From: a bacterium UBP8_UBA817
GTDB taxonomy: Bacteria; Margulisbacteria; Marinamargulisbacteria; CAMDBA01
Assembly: GCA_945888995.1 (NCBI GenBank)
Contig: CAMDBA010000001.1
Span: 96,569 to 160,568, forward strand
Reading direction: 5' to 3'
Length of the DNA: 64,000 bases
The translations under genes and the position numbers were made by a program. Under the pieces are notes generated by a model, which searched no databases, was not told the origin of the DNA, and saw only the letters and a list, made by a program, of their open reading frames with translations. How positions within the stretch are numbered: position 1 is the first letter of the stretch; the number at the start of each line of letters is the position of its first letter. Of the stretch, positions 1 to 8,704 are shown piece by piece.

Positions 1-140
1 GGCGCCTTCGAGACATAAACCGCCGGAATTCCCGTTGCTAGTTTTTTCTGAATGCCCCAGCTTTTATCATAGAGCCAGTCCAGCACCGTCTCTACCGGAA
101 TTGAGACAACAATTAAGAGAGTAATGAGATACAAAATCAA
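1..140 (-). CDS. N-terminal part of an unidentified membrane protein (cut by window edge)
   Basis: Reading the minus strand from a TTG at 138-140 gives an open frame to the window edge. It begins with a hydrophobic segment (MILYLITLLIVVSIPVETV) followed by a soluble stretch containing DWLYDKSWGIQ. The TTG overlaps the lysC stop codon as TTGA, which suggests translational coupling and the same operon. An AGG lies about 10 bases upstream of the TTG, a weak ribosome site. One N-terminal membrane helix or signal anchor is all that can be seen. I do not recognise the family from 46 residues. Confidence 0.5.
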   Translation of the reverse strand, partial: MILYLITLLIVVSIPVETVLDWLYDKSWGIQKKLATGIPAVYVSKA

Positions 141-1378
141 GATGGCGAGCCTATTTTCTGATCTAATTCGAACGCGGAGTGTAACAATACAAGCGCCTCT
201 TTTGCGAACTGCTTTTCGATGACGCACGAGATCTTGATTTCAGAGGTCGAGATTAATTGGATATTGATGCCTTTGGCCCCGAGAACTTCGAACATTTGAG
301 CAGCGATTCCAGCCTTTGAGATCATTCCGACACCCACAATTGATAGCTTTGCGATATTGTCATCGGTGACCACGCCTTTAGCGCCAAGTTCATCCGCTAC
401 AGCCTGGGTAATGGCCGCCGCTTGAGCCAGGTCATCCGCATTTACAGTAAATGTGATGTTATTAATGTGATCCTGCTCAACACTTTGGATAATCATATCG
501 ACGTTAATATTCACATCCGCCAAGCGGGTAAATAACTTTCCGGCGATCCCCGGTTGATCGGGCACTTTCAGAATCGCGATTTTGGCTTCTTCCTGATTCA
601 AGGTAATCCCTGTTACCGCTCGTTGTATTTCCATCTGAGAATCCTCCTTTACGCGGGTTCCTTCCTCTTGGCTGAACGAAGACCGCACATGCAGTATAAT
701 TTGATTTTCTTTAGCGCATTCCACTGATCGGGGGTGCAGGACTTTTGCCCCTAATGAGGCCAATTCGAGCATTTCGTCGTACGAAATTTCGGTCAGCTTC
801 GTTGCATCCGAAATCAATCTCGGGTCTGTAGTATAGACGCCGTCTACGTCGGTATAAATTTCGCATTCCTCAGCGCCTAAGGCCGCTGCCAACACGACAG
901 CCGACGTATCCGATCCGCCGCGACCGATCGTAGCGACGTCGCCATTTTCGGTTGCGCCCTGAAATCCGGCGACGACTACCACCTGGCCTTCGCTCAATTC
1001 ACATTTGATTCTGCCGGTATCGACACGAAGGATTTTGGCTCTGGAATAAATATTCTCGGTTTTGACACCAGCTTGAGGGCCTGTTAACGAAATGGCCGGA
1101 ACCCCGATTTCCTGAAGGCCGATGGCCAACAACGAGGCGGAGATATTTTCACCAGTCGAAATGAGCTGGTCATATTCTCGGGAACTCGGTGAGCTCGACA
1201 TGGTTTTGGCTAATCCGATCAGATCATCGGTGGTATCACCCATCGCCGAGACGACGACGACGACATGCTTATAGAGTTTGGCAGATTGAGCCACACGCTG
1301 GGCAACAGCTTTGATGCGTTCCGGAGACCCGACTGAGGTTCCCCCGTATTTTTGAATAATGATGTCATGTTTAAACAT
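137..1378 (-). CDS. lysC: Aspartate kinase
   Basis: Phosphorylates L-aspartate, the first step of lysine, threonine, methionine and diaminopimelate synthesis, in the cytoplasm. The 413 residues match the usual length of a monofunctional aspartokinase. The amino-acid kinase domain starts with KYGGTSVGS (residues 10-18) and has GRGGSDTSA at 152-160 and the TDVDGVYTTDPR stretch soon after. Two ACT domains follow (about 268-335 and 345-410), typical of allosteric feedback control by lysine and/or threonine. It lies downstream of a lytic transglycosylase on the same strand with a 106-base gap, and its stop overlaps the next gene's start. lysA, which uses the same pathway's product, is 30 kb away. 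Confidence 0.96.
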   Translation of the reverse strand: MFKHDIIIQKYGGTSVGSPERIKAVAQRVAQSAKLYKHVVVVVSAMGDTTDDLIGLAKTMSSSPSSREYDQLISTGENISASLLAIGLQEIGVPAISLTGPQAGVKTENIYSRAKILRVDTGRIKCELSEGQVVVVAGFQGATENGDVATIGRGGSDTSAVVLAAALGAEECEIYTDVDGVYTTDPRLISDATKLTEISYDEMLELASLGAKVLHPRSVECAKENQIILHVRSSFSQEEGTRVKEDSQMEIQRAVTGITLNQEEAKIAILKVPDQPGIAGKLFTRLADVNINVDMIIQSVEQDHINNITFTVNADDLAQAAAITQAVADELGAKGVVTDDNIAKLSIVGVGMISKAGIAAQMFEVLGAKGINIQLISTSEIKISCVIEKQFAKEALVLLHSAFELDQKIGSPS

Positions 1379-1484
1379 TACAGTAACTACCGCCTTGGTA
1401 AAAAATAGTCGGCTAAAACAGCTAAAAACTATATCAGACGAATTCTTACAAGTGAATATAGCATGGACCTGGTCGGATAGGGTG

Positions 1485-2012
1485 CTACTTCCCTTTCTTC
1501 TTCATCTCCACCGATTTTATAATTCGATCTACATACTGCTGAGTTTCTGGATACGGCGGGATCGTCTTGTACTTGTCTACCACGCCAGGGCCTGCATTAT
1601 AGGCGGCCAGAGCGAGTTTTAAGCTGTAATCATACTTCACTAAGAGAGACTTAAAATAACGCGCCCCACCGTCGATATTCTGGGCAACATCAAAAGGGTC
1701 GTCGACACCGAGCCACTTCGCGGTATCAGGCATCAGCTGCATCAAACCCACGGCGCCTACCGGGGAGACGGCATTGGGGTTAAAGCCCGATTCGGCACGG
1801 ATTATTTCGGTGAGAATCACGGGGTCAAGGCCATGGCGTTGGCTATTGCGATTGATATGATCCTGAATTTCAGGAGAGGGCCCGAAAATACGTCCCGCAA
1901 TGCCTTTTAAATAATCGGAAAGCCTGACCACCCCGCCCACCATATCTTGTTTGATTTGGGCTAATTGGGCGACCAGGCTTTCAAGATCAGAGAAGAAAGA
2001 TCCCGATTTCAT
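1485..2012 (-). CDS. Lytic transglycosylase, SLT domain
   Basis: A small 175-residue enzyme with a C-terminal Slt/goose-lysozyme-type domain that would cleave peptidoglycan to form 1,6-anhydromuramic ends. The catalytic Glu is E74 in RAESGFNPNAVSP, followed by GAVGLMQLMPDTAKWLG and later AYNAGPGVV, all hallmark motifs. No cleavable signal peptide is visible, since the N-terminus MKSGSFFSDLESL is not hydrophobic. Export is therefore unexplained, or the true start is different. It is 14 bases downstream of secF on the same strand. Confidence 0.9.
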   Translation of the reverse strand: MKSGSFFSDLESLVAQLAQIKQDMVGGVVRLSDYLKGIAGRIFGPSPEIQDHINRNSQRHGLDPVILTEIIRAESGFNPNAVSPVGAVGLMQLMPDTAKWLGVDDPFDVAQNIDGGARYFKSLLVKYDYSLKLALAAYNAGPGVVDKYKTIPPYPETQQYVDRIIKSVEMKKKGK

Positions 2013-2026
2013 GATAAAAAGACGGG

Positions 2027-2968
2027 TTATGCGTCTTTAGGCCGATTCAAAACCGAATATAATACCGTGCTGGCAATGAAGATCGACGAATACGTTCCGA
2101 TCGCGATTCCCACTAAGAGCATTCCGGCAAACGGCTTGATAGTCGTCCCGCCAAAAATCAACAGTGCCACTAATACCAAGAGTACCGTCAAAACCGTATT
2201 AATCGTTCTGGGGAAGGTTTGGATAATCGATGAATTAATCAAAGTGCCGATCTCTACGGGACCTTTGGCCAATGAAAGGTTTTCACGGACCCGGTCAAAA
2301 ACGACGATCGTGTCATTGGTTGAATAACCCAATACCGTGAGCAAGGCCGCCACAAATTCAATGTTAATTTCAAAATGAAAAATCGATGCAACCGCAAAAA
2401 TCATCAACGTATCATGTAGCAATGCCGCCAAAGCACCGATCCCAAAGGCAAATTCAAACCGCCATGAAATATAAATCATCATCGCAGCCATCACCACCAG
2501 CATAATCCATAGAGACTGGGTACGCAGCTCAGACCCGATCGTTGGTCCGATCACATCGACTTCCAACAACTCGTAATTGCCTAATTTTTCTTTAAGTTTT
2601 CCCAGAATCAAACTGCGCTTATCGTTATCAAAATTGGCAGTCCGCAACAAAACTTCGCCATCACTGGTCAGCTGAATCGAACTATTTTCTAACTTAAACG
2701 CCGCGAGAACTTCCCGAATATCCTGAATAAAATCTGAATTCACATCTGATTTGACGTGGCGCGCCTGCTCTGCTTCGACATAGCGTTTTTGCAATTCGTC
2801 AAACTTCAGCATAATCGATGTCCCGCCAGAAAAATCGATACCGAAATTCATTGCGGGTTGCTGATTAAATACCCGCCCCACCATCATCGCAAATCCGATG
2901 GCAATAATCGTAAACGAAATGACAAACCAGAGATTTCTTTTTTCAACAAACTTAATTACGTTGGTCAT
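2027..2968 (-). CDS. secF: Protein translocase subunit SecF
   Basis: Inner-membrane partner of SecD that uses the proton gradient to help pull preproteins through SecYEG. The start is set at the ATG at 2966-2968 (MTNVIKFVEKRNLWF), which has GGAGG seven bases upstream and follows the secD stop by one base. A longer frame reaching 3037 would run into secD and is unlikely. The protein is about 313 residues with one N-terminal helix, a periplasmic P1-like stretch (about 40-130) and five further helices. The motifs NFGIDFSGGTS, VIGPTIGSEL and GYSTNDTIVVFDRVREN are all present. Confidence 0.96.
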   Translation of the reverse strand: MTNVIKFVEKRNLWFVISFTIIAIGFAMMVGRVFNQQPAMNFGIDFSGGTSIMLKFDELQKRYVEAEQARHVKSDVNSDFIQDIREVLAAFKLENSSIQLTSDGEVLLRTANFDNDKRSLILGKLKEKLGNYELLEVDVIGPTIGSELRTQSLWIMLVVMAAMMIYISWRFEFAFGIGALAALLHDTLMIFAVASIFHFEINIEFVAALLTVLGYSTNDTIVVFDRVRENLSLAKGPVEIGTLINSSIIQTFPRTINTVLTVLLVLVALLIFGGTTIKPFAGMLLVGIAIGTYSSIFIASTVLYSVLNRPKDA

Positions 2969-2969
2969 C

Positions 2970-4304
2970 CTATTTCCTCCACACTTTGAATAGTGATACC
3001 TGCTGCCGGAATTGAGAGAGTCCATCGAGAAAAACACGGGTGACGGAAATGGCTGAAAACATACTGATCAATGTTCCGACGCTCAGCGTCACTGCAAACC
3101 CCCGGATTGTGCCGCTTCCCAACCAAAAGAGAACAACCGCTGAGATTAAGGTCGTCACGTTGGTATCTAAAATCGTGATAAATGCCCGTTTGAATCCGGC
3201 ATCAATCGCGGGAATCAGCGCATTCATTACTTTCAATTCTTCTTTGATACGTTCAAAAATCAAAACGTTGGCATCAACGGCCATCCCCATTGTTAGAATA
3301 AATCCGGCAATTCCCGGCAATGTTAACGTCACACCCATCAGTTTCAAAATCGCAGCAAAAAGAACGAGATAGACTATCAACGCAACCGATGCGATCACGC
3401 CCGGAAGCCTGTAATAGCCGATCATAAAGGCACAAACCAAAATAAATCCGATGATCCCTGCAACAATGCTTTTATGGATCGAGTCTTTACCCAAGGTTGG
3501 GCCAACTATTTTATTAGAAATGACTTGGACAGGAACCGGCAACGCCCCTGCTTTCAACTTAATCACCAGATCCTGCATTTCTTTGATACTGAAATGGCCG
3601 CTGATCTGAGCACGGCCACCTGAAATCGGTTCCTGGATATTGGGCGCAGAAATAATTTTACCGTCTAATACAATCGCTAAGGGTTTGCCGACCATACGAG
3701 ACGTCACATCGCTGAATTTTCTAGCTCCTGCAGGCGTGAATTCGATATCTACATAAAGCTGACCTGTCTGCTGGTCCGTACCGGGCCCGGCGGTTTTTAA
3801 ATCAGCGCCAGTTAATACGGTTTTCTTTAATAAAATGGGGGTATCACGGATAACATTCCCTTTGTCATCATAGTCCATTACCTTGCCGATTTTGGCATCA
3901 GGTCCGGCGAGAATCGCCAATTTATCAGGAGACAAGCTACCGACATCCGGCGGGGCCCATTCGGCTTCAACAAATTCAAGTAACGCCGTTGCGCCGATCA
4001 GATTAATCGCGCGGTCCGGATCTTTGACGCCGGGAAGCTCGACGACGATCTGGCGCTGGCCTTTTTTCTGAATCAATGGCTCAGAAACGCCTAATCCATC
4101 GATCCGGTTCCGGATGACTTCAATGACGCCTGCGACCGAATCCTGATCGACTTTATTTTGAGCGGTGTCTTGCGCTTCGAGAATCAGACGGGTTCCGCCT
4201 TGTAAATCGAGCCCTAATTTAATCGGAAAATGATATAAGACAAAGAAGGCCGCGATCATCAAAACGGCAATCCCTGTGAACTTCAGCTTCAGTGTTTTAT
4301 TCAT
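2970..4304 (-). CDS. secD: Protein translocase subunit SecD
   Basis: Partner of SecF in the SecDF accessory complex for protein export. The 444 residues are on the short side for SecD, as in many non-proteobacterial versions. The first helix is followed by LGLDLQGGTRLILEA, then the periplasmic P1 domain, and a C-terminal membrane block with MGMAVDANVLIFERIKEEL (helix 4, with the conserved Asp). Start ATG at 4302-4304. An extended -10 promoter lies 38 bases upstream, so secD-secF probably begins its own transcript after lysS. Confidence 0.96.
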   Translation of the reverse strand: MNKTLKLKFTGIAVLMIAAFFVLYHFPIKLGLDLQGGTRLILEAQDTAQNKVDQDSVAGVIEVIRNRIDGLGVSEPLIQKKGQRQIVVELPGVKDPDRAINLIGATALLEFVEAEWAPPDVGSLSPDKLAILAGPDAKIGKVMDYDDKGNVIRDTPILLKKTVLTGADLKTAGPGTDQQTGQLYVDIEFTPAGARKFSDVTSRMVGKPLAIVLDGKIISAPNIQEPISGGRAQISGHFSIKEMQDLVIKLKAGALPVPVQVISNKIVGPTLGKDSIHKSIVAGIIGFILVCAFMIGYYRLPGVIASVALIVYLVLFAAILKLMGVTLTLPGIAGFILTMGMAVDANVLIFERIKEELKVMNALIPAIDAGFKRAFITILDTNVTTLISAVVLFWLGSGTIRGFAVTLSVGTLISMFSAISVTRVFLDGLSQFRQQVSLFKVWRK

Positions 4305-4341
4305 GAACTACTTACTCCGGTTGATTAAAAGATATTGTGAG

Positions 4342-4350
4342 ATTATAACA
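4342..4350 (-). promoter_or_regulatory. Extended -10 promoter for secD-secF
   Basis: The minus strand reads TGTTATAAT here, a TGN extension plus a perfect TATAAT, about 38 bases before the secD start codon. No good -35 hexamer is seen at 16-18 bases, as expected for extended -10 promoters. It sits in the 72-base gap between secD and lysS. Confidence 0.45.
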
Positions 4351-4376
4351 ATTTAACCTTGTCTTCGCATCCACGA

Positions 4377-5840
4377 TTATACTTTATCTTTCATGTGAGG
4401 GAAGAACAGGACATCCCGAATAGATGCGGAATCCGTTAATAACATGACCACGCGGTCGATTCCGATTCCCAAACCACCGGTCGGAGGCATTCCATATTTC
4501 AGCGCATTCACGAAGTCTTCATCCATTTCGTGAGCTTCGTCCCAGCCGGATTCTTTGGCTTTTAGCTGATCGTTAAAGCGATCTAACTGGTCCTGAGGAT
4601 CGTTGAGCTCACTAAAGGCATTGGCTAATTCCATTGTCGACACGATCAACTCGAACCGTTCGACTAATTCCGGATTATCCCTTTTTCGCTTGGCTAACGG
4701 AGAGGTCTCCCACGGATAGTCCAAAATGAAGGTGGGCTGGATCAAATGCTTTTCGACGGCTTTGTCATAAATATAATTAATGAGCTGCCCTTTGAGCGGC
4801 TTTTGTGAAATATCGAGACCCATTTGGATGGCTTTTTTCTGAAGGACTTCGGTGCCGTCGTTCATATCCACGCCTGCATATTCTAATAAAACATCGCGTA
4901 ATGTGAACCGCTTGAACGGTGGAGTGAAATCGATTTCTTGGCCTTGGTAGATGAGTGTATAAGAACCGGTCAGGCGTAATACCAAGCCTGAAATCAACTC
5001 TTCGGTCAGACTCATCACATCCGAATAATCGGCATAAGCCTGGTAAAGCTCCAATAACGTATATTCTGGATTATGCTTATAAGAAACACCTTCGTTGCGA
5101 AATACTCGGCCGATTTCAAATACCCGTTCGAATCCACCCACGATGAGCCGCTTTAAGTGAAGCTCCAACGCGATTCTCAGATAGAGTTTTTGATCCAGGG
5201 TATTGTGATGAGTGGCGAAAGGCTTGGCCGAAGCGCCACCGTAAATGCTGTGCAGAACAGGGGTTTCGACTTCCATATAGTCACGATTGTGTAAAAACTC
5301 CCGGATCTGACGGACGACGTCCGAGCGGGTTTTAAAGACTTCGCGGACTTCGGGGTTGGCGATTAAGTCGACATAACGCATCCGGTAACGAAGTTCTTTG
5401 TCCTGCAGACCGTGATATTTTTCGGGCAGCGGGGTCATCGACTTGGTTAAGAGCACAAATGAGGTAACAAAAACGGATAATTCACTCCGTTTCGTGCGGA
5501 AGGGGTGGCCGGCAATCCCGATAATATCGCCGACATCCAGGTTAAGTAAAAGGTCATATTGTTCTTGACCCAAGGTATCTAAATTAGCGTAATACTGAAT
5601 ACGATCGGTCACGTCCATCACATTGCCGAATGTCGCTTTTCCATGGCCGCGCTTGGCGACGATCCGACCGGCAATCGACACTGTTTTTTCACTTTTCTCA
5701 TCGGTTTTCAACGCGTCAAACTCAGTTCTGAGTGCGGCTACCGAATGAGATTTATCAAATGTATAGGCAAATGGGTTGATGCCTTTCTCACGTAATTGTG
5801 CGATTTTTTCTAAGCGAACTTCTTCTTCTGTCTGGGACAT
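4377..5840 (-). CDS. lysS: Lysyl-tRNA synthetase, class II
   Basis: Attaches lysine to tRNA-Lys. The 487 residues match the bacterial class II enzyme. An N-terminal OB-fold anticodon-binding domain (about 45-150, with IAGRIVAKRGHGKATFGNV) precedes the catalytic core. Motif 2 is seen in FEIGRVFRNEG...HNPEYTLLE and motif 3 in GLGIGIDRVVMLLTDS, ending FFPHMKDKV. It lies between lpxB (77-base gap) and secD. Confidence 0.97.
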   Translation of the reverse strand: MSQTEEEVRLEKIAQLREKGINPFAYTFDKSHSVAALRTEFDALKTDEKSEKTVSIAGRIVAKRGHGKATFGNVMDVTDRIQYYANLDTLGQEQYDLLLNLDVGDIIGIAGHPFRTKRSELSVFVTSFVLLTKSMTPLPEKYHGLQDKELRYRMRYVDLIANPEVREVFKTRSDVVRQIREFLHNRDYMEVETPVLHSIYGGASAKPFATHHNTLDQKLYLRIALELHLKRLIVGGFERVFEIGRVFRNEGVSYKHNPEYTLLELYQAYADYSDVMSLTEELISGLVLRLTGSYTLIYQGQEIDFTPPFKRFTLRDVLLEYAGVDMNDGTEVLQKKAIQMGLDISQKPLKGQLINYIYDKAVEKHLIQPTFILDYPWETSPLAKRKRDNPELVERFELIVSTMELANAFSELNDPQDQLDRFNDQLKAKESGWDEAHEMDEDFVNALKYGMPPTGGLGIGIDRVVMLLTDSASIRDVLFFPHMKDKV

Positions 5841-5917
5841 TCTCTACTACTCCCTTGTGTGCGGCCTAGCGGCCAAAAGTGCCTGCATAATGGCCGAATT
5901 TAAATCCACCGTCAAGA

Positions 5918-7036
5918 TTACTTCACGTGTGCGAGAATCGACCGAGCGACTTGTTCAAAAACGGATTTATTGGAGCCGATGAGTTGGCGAATTTCTTTGA
6001 GGTTGTTTTGGATAGTGAGCCGGGCTTCGGGGCGGGATAACTCGACCAGCGATTTGAGCACAGGGGCGACTTTGACATCGTATTGCTGAAATTCCGGGAT
6101 GACTTCACGGCCTGCCAGGATATTGGGGAGGGAAACATATTTTAATGGCAATCTTAAGACATAACGAACTAAGAAATAAGTCAGATGCGCCAGCGCGCCG
6201 ACCATTACAACCGGAATACCATATAAAACCGCTTCGAGAGTGGTTGTCCCGGTTACTGATAAAATAACATCGGCCCGTTCGAAGAGCGCTTTTTTATCGC
6301 CGGTCCAGATTTCAAGGCCGGGTACTGGATATTTTTCGACGGTTTGATAAATATTTTCAGCAAATTTTTCAGATGAAATCGGCAAATAGATGATCGCGCC
6401 CGGGATCTGGTTTCCGAATTGCCGGGCTATCTCCAGCATTTTAGGTAAAAGCAGCTCGATTTCCTGTTTTCGGGAACCGGGGAACAGCACCAACGTATTG
6501 CCTGAGCGAGGTTCGGTCGAAGTGAGGGGTTGAATTAATTCGGCTAAGGGATGGCCGAAATATTCGACTTTTCCAGGGGCCAGCTCATTGTAAAGGGTGT
6601 ATTCGGGTGGATAAATGGTGATAATTTTCTCACTGTAGGCCGCAAGCGCTTTGGCATGTTTTCTATCCCTCCAGATCCAAAAATTCGGGGTTATAAATGT
6701 CACGATCGGGACACCCGCTTTTTGAAGGAGCTTGGCAACCCGAAAATTATAATGCTGAAAATCGATCAGGATCGCATAATCCATTTTCTGCCCCGATAAA
6801 AATGTCTCGAATTGTTTAAAAAATGTGGAATAAAATAAAATCTGAGAGACCCGTTCCCACACGCCGATGGCATTGGCCGATGCGATATCCGCTACAAAAA
6901 CATCTGCAATCTCACGAAGTTTATTGCCGCCGATGGCAAAAAGGGTGAGATCCGGATGAAGACGCTTGAGTTGCGCCGCTAAAAGAGATCCGTAATAATC
7001 ACCGGAAATCTCCCCGCTTACGATTAGGACATTCAT
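5918..7036 (-). CDS. lpxB: Lipid-A-disaccharide synthase
   Basis: Condenses UDP-2,3-diacylglucosamine with lipid X to form the lipid A disaccharide, a membrane-associated GT19 glycosyltransferase. The 372 residues are the normal length. The N-terminus VSGEISGDYYGSLLA is the family's GExSGD-type motif, and later segments include LIDFQHYNFRVAKLL, LFPGSRKQEIELLLP and SVTGTTTLEAVLYGIPVVM. It abuts the FabZ/LpxA fusion with no gap. With lpxA it is the main evidence that this organism makes LPS; lpxC, lpxD and lpxK are not in the window. Confidence 0.96.
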   Translation of the reverse strand: MNVLIVSGEISGDYYGSLLAAQLKRLHPDLTLFAIGGNKLREIADVFVADIASANAIGVWERVSQILFYSTFFKQFETFLSGQKMDYAILIDFQHYNFRVAKLLQKAGVPIVTFITPNFWIWRDRKHAKALAAYSEKIITIYPPEYTLYNELAPGKVEYFGHPLAELIQPLTSTEPRSGNTLVLFPGSRKQEIELLLPKMLEIARQFGNQIPGAIIYLPISSEKFAENIYQTVEKYPVPGLEIWTGDKKALFERADVILSVTGTTTLEAVLYGIPVVMVGALAHLTYFLVRYVLRLPLKYVSLPNILAGREVIPEFQQYDVKVAPVLKSLVELSRPEARLTIQNNLKEIRQLIGSNKSVFEQVARSILAHVK

Positions 7037-8251
7037 CTACCACTCAACATGAACCACTTGTTCCGTTTCAATTGCCTTTTTGGTCAGGCCACGGGGGGAC
7101 TCTTTTTTGAGAAATTCTAATAAATAAAGGCCTTCGGGTGTGGTGAACGGCATCTGGAGAATTTCACGTAAGGCTTGGGTGGTATTCATTTCCGACCGGT
7201 AAATGGTTTTATAGATTTGTTTAATTTCGGAGATCGCATCGGACGACACCCCACGGCGCTTCAGGCCAACAAGGTTCAAACCGCGAATATACGCCGGATT
7301 ACCTTCGCAGAGCATAAACGGCGGGACGTCTTGAGAAAGGCGGGAATAACCGCCGACCATCGAGCCCATTCCAATGCGAATAAACTGATGAATGCCGACC
7401 ATTCCGCCAATGACAGCGCGGTCTTCGATCACGGTGTGTCCGCCTAAATGAACCAGGTTTGTGATAATGACGTCGTTGCCGATATCACAGTTATGCGAAA
7501 TATGAACGCTGGTTAAGAAGAGATTGTCCGAGCCGATTTTGGTGACATTCTGATTGCCGGTCGCGCGGTTGATCGTGACATATTCGCGGACCACGTTCCG
7601 GTCGCCCAGCACAACCCAGCTGGATTCACCGTTATATTTGAGATCCTGAGCTTGAGATCCTAGGACGCATCCGAAGAAAATATGACAATTTTCACCGATG
7701 CGGGTCCATCGTTCGATCATGGTGTGCGCTTCGATCACGGTTCCGTTTCCGATAATCACTTCTTCGCCGATAATCGCATACGGTCCGACCACCACATCTT
7801 TTCCAAGGCTGGCACTCGGGTGAACCGAGGCCATCGGGTGGATTTGCGGCTTTGATGGCTTGAGGGTTAAAACGAATAAAAACTTTCCTTCGCAGACCAA
7901 TTGTCCCTGAACAAGGGCTTTGACAGATACGGTGACATGGGGGTCTTTCTTCTTCGCGATTTCGACTTCCATGCGGATCTGATCCCCGACATAAATCGGC
8001 CTGAGAAGACTCATGGAGTCGATGCCGGAAAAACACGCCCGTCGATCCGAGAATGGGGTTTGCCGAGCAAGCAAGGTTTCGGAGGTCTGTAGAAGCGCTT
8101 CGATCAACATTGCCGATGGAAATTCAGGCTCGACCTCGCAAGCGCCTGTAAAGAAAGGTTCGTTTAGCGAGACATTTTTAATGGTGATGATGCGTTCTTC
8201 ATCTTGGCTCAGGATACGATCGATGAGTTTGAATCCGGATTGACGTTCCAA
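7037..8251 (-). CDS. lpxA: FabZ-like domain fused to UDP-N-acetylglucosamine O-acyltransferase (LpxA)
   Basis: A single frame joins a hot-dog domain like 3-hydroxyacyl-ACP dehydratase FabZ (about residues 5-130) to a left-handed beta-helix LpxA (about 138-404). The LpxA half has hexapeptide repeats and SVHISHNCDIGN, whose second His (H253) matches the catalytic H125 of E. coli LpxA, and it should transfer 3-hydroxyacyl chains to UDP-GlcNAc. The FabZ half reads NEPFFTGACEVEPEFPSAM: the position of the catalytic His in the usual GHFP motif is Ala (A37), while the IEA Glu (E51) is kept. The start is placed at one of two tandem TTG codons (8252-8254 or 8249-8251), because GGGGAGGAAA precedes them. 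The ATG at 8287 is in frame but adds an unlikely Arg/Gly-rich leader. Confidence 0.9.
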   Translation of the reverse strand: MERQSGFKLIDRILSQDEERIITIKNVSLNEPFFTGACEVEPEFPSAMLIEALLQTSETLLARQTPFSDRRACFSGIDSMSLLRPIYVGDQIRMEVEIAKKKDPHVTVSVKALVQGQLVCEGKFLFVLTLKPSKPQIHPMASVHPSASLGKDVVVGPYAIIGEEVIIGNGTVIEAHTMIERWTRIGENCHIFFGCVLGSQAQDLKYNGESSWVVLGDRNVVREYVTINRATGNQNVTKIGSDNLFLTSVHISHNCDIGNDVIITNLVHLGGHTVIEDRAVIGGMVGIHQFIRIGMGSMVGGYSRLSQDVPPFMLCEGNPAYIRGLNLVGLKRRGVSSDAISEIKQIYKTIYRSEMNTTQALREILQMPFTTPEGLYLLEFLKKESPRGLTKKAIETEQVVHVEW

Positions 8252-8326
8252 CAAATTTCCTCCCCTACGCGCCCCAGCCAAAAGCACGTGTTGGCCGGGG
8301 ACCCCAATATTATTAGCTTGTTATTT

Positions 8327-8351
8327 TGGCACTAATTAAAAACGACGCCAA
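8327..8351 (+). repeat. 25-bp operator-like repeat, copy 1
   Basis: The form is TGGCA-C-TAATT, seven variable bases, then ACGCCAA. It shares 17 of its 18 non-spacer positions with copy 2 at 8433-8457. With the preceding T the ends make an inverted pair TTGGC...GCCAA, so it could be a binding site for a dimeric regulator of the island and/or lpxA. Confidence 0.45.
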
Positions 8352-8432
8352 TGATTCTTTCTAGAATGGGGTATGCTCCCGACGCTTTTCATCCGAGCAT
8401 TTTTCATACGCGATATATTTTTCATTCCATTG

Positions 8433-8457
8433 TGGCATTAATTGGGGCTTACGCCAA
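8433..8457 (+). repeat. 25-bp operator-like repeat, copy 2
   Basis: Same layout as copy 1: TGGCA-T-TAATT, seven variable bases, ACGCCAA, in the same orientation. The centres are 106 bp apart, about ten helical turns, so proteins on both copies would face the same side of the DNA. It lies about 25 bp upstream of the candidate -35. Confidence 0.45.
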
Positions 8458-8480
8458 TTGCCCCCTCGTAAGACAGGACG

Positions 8481-8509
8481 CTTACTTAGAAGCGGCTTTG
8501 TGTTATATT
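8481..8509 (+). promoter_or_regulatory. Candidate promoter of the plus-strand island
   Basis: An extended -10, TG-T-TATATT, lies at 8501-8509, with CTTACT (3 of 6 to TTGACA) 17 bases upstream at 8481-8486. The start of transcription would be near 8516, giving a leader of about 90 bases before the ribosome site at 8593-8598. Judged by eye only. Confidence 0.4.
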
Positions 8510-8604
8510 AAGAAATATCGATGTTTACTGAGGCAGCTCGAGTGGAACTTAGTGTGAAAGTTGACACTTTATATGTGCCCACGCCCCCCCTCAAGGAGAT
8601 GTAA

Positions 8605-8700
8605 ATGAAAAGACATACCACCCCGCTTTTCGCGGCCTTTAGCTCAAGCCGAAACCCGAATATCGATGCTCAAGAAGCGATGGCTCAGGTCTGCAAATAA
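8605..8700 (+). CDS. Small ORF (31 aa) heading the plus-strand island
   Basis: The ATG at 8605 has AAGGAG six bases upstream, the best ribosome site in this area. The peptide begins MKRHTTPLFAAFSSSRNPN and ends AMAQVCK. Its stop at 8698-8700 is four bases before an in-frame ATG (8705) of the transporter gene, which has no ribosome site of its own. The simplest role is translational coupling of the transporter. A secreted or modified peptide is possible, given the ligase and hydrolase downstream, but nothing in it is a known precursor motif. A second, weaker frame (8521-8604, 27 aa, ending VPTPPLKEM) lies directly upstream in the same frame, without a ribosome site. Confidence 0.45.
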   Translation: MKRHTTPLFAAFSSSRNPNIDAQEAMAQVCK

Positions 8701-8704
8701 AACC

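Larger units (their letters stand above)
8255..8520. other. Divergent intergenic region between lpxA and the plus-strand island
   Basis: About 270 bases separate the minus-strand lpxA start from the first plus-strand signals. It contains two copies of a 25-bp operator-like repeat and a candidate plus-strand promoter near its right end, listed separately. An open frame at 8351-8557 has no ribosome site and overlaps the repeats, so I do not call it a gene. Confidence 0.5.

Noticed and set aside
5863..5874. GGCC-TAGC-GGCC palindrome between lpxB and lysS as a terminator
   Set aside because: The stem is only four bases and no T-run follows on either strand.
8327..8342. Sigma-54 promoter (TGGCAC) in the island upstream region
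   Set aside because: The TGGCAC has no TTGC element at the required spacing, and the second copy is off by one.
8351..8557. 68-codon open frame in the lpxA/island gap
   Set aside because: It has no ribosome site, overlaps the 25-bp repeats and the candidate promoter, and its sequence shows no protein-like pattern.
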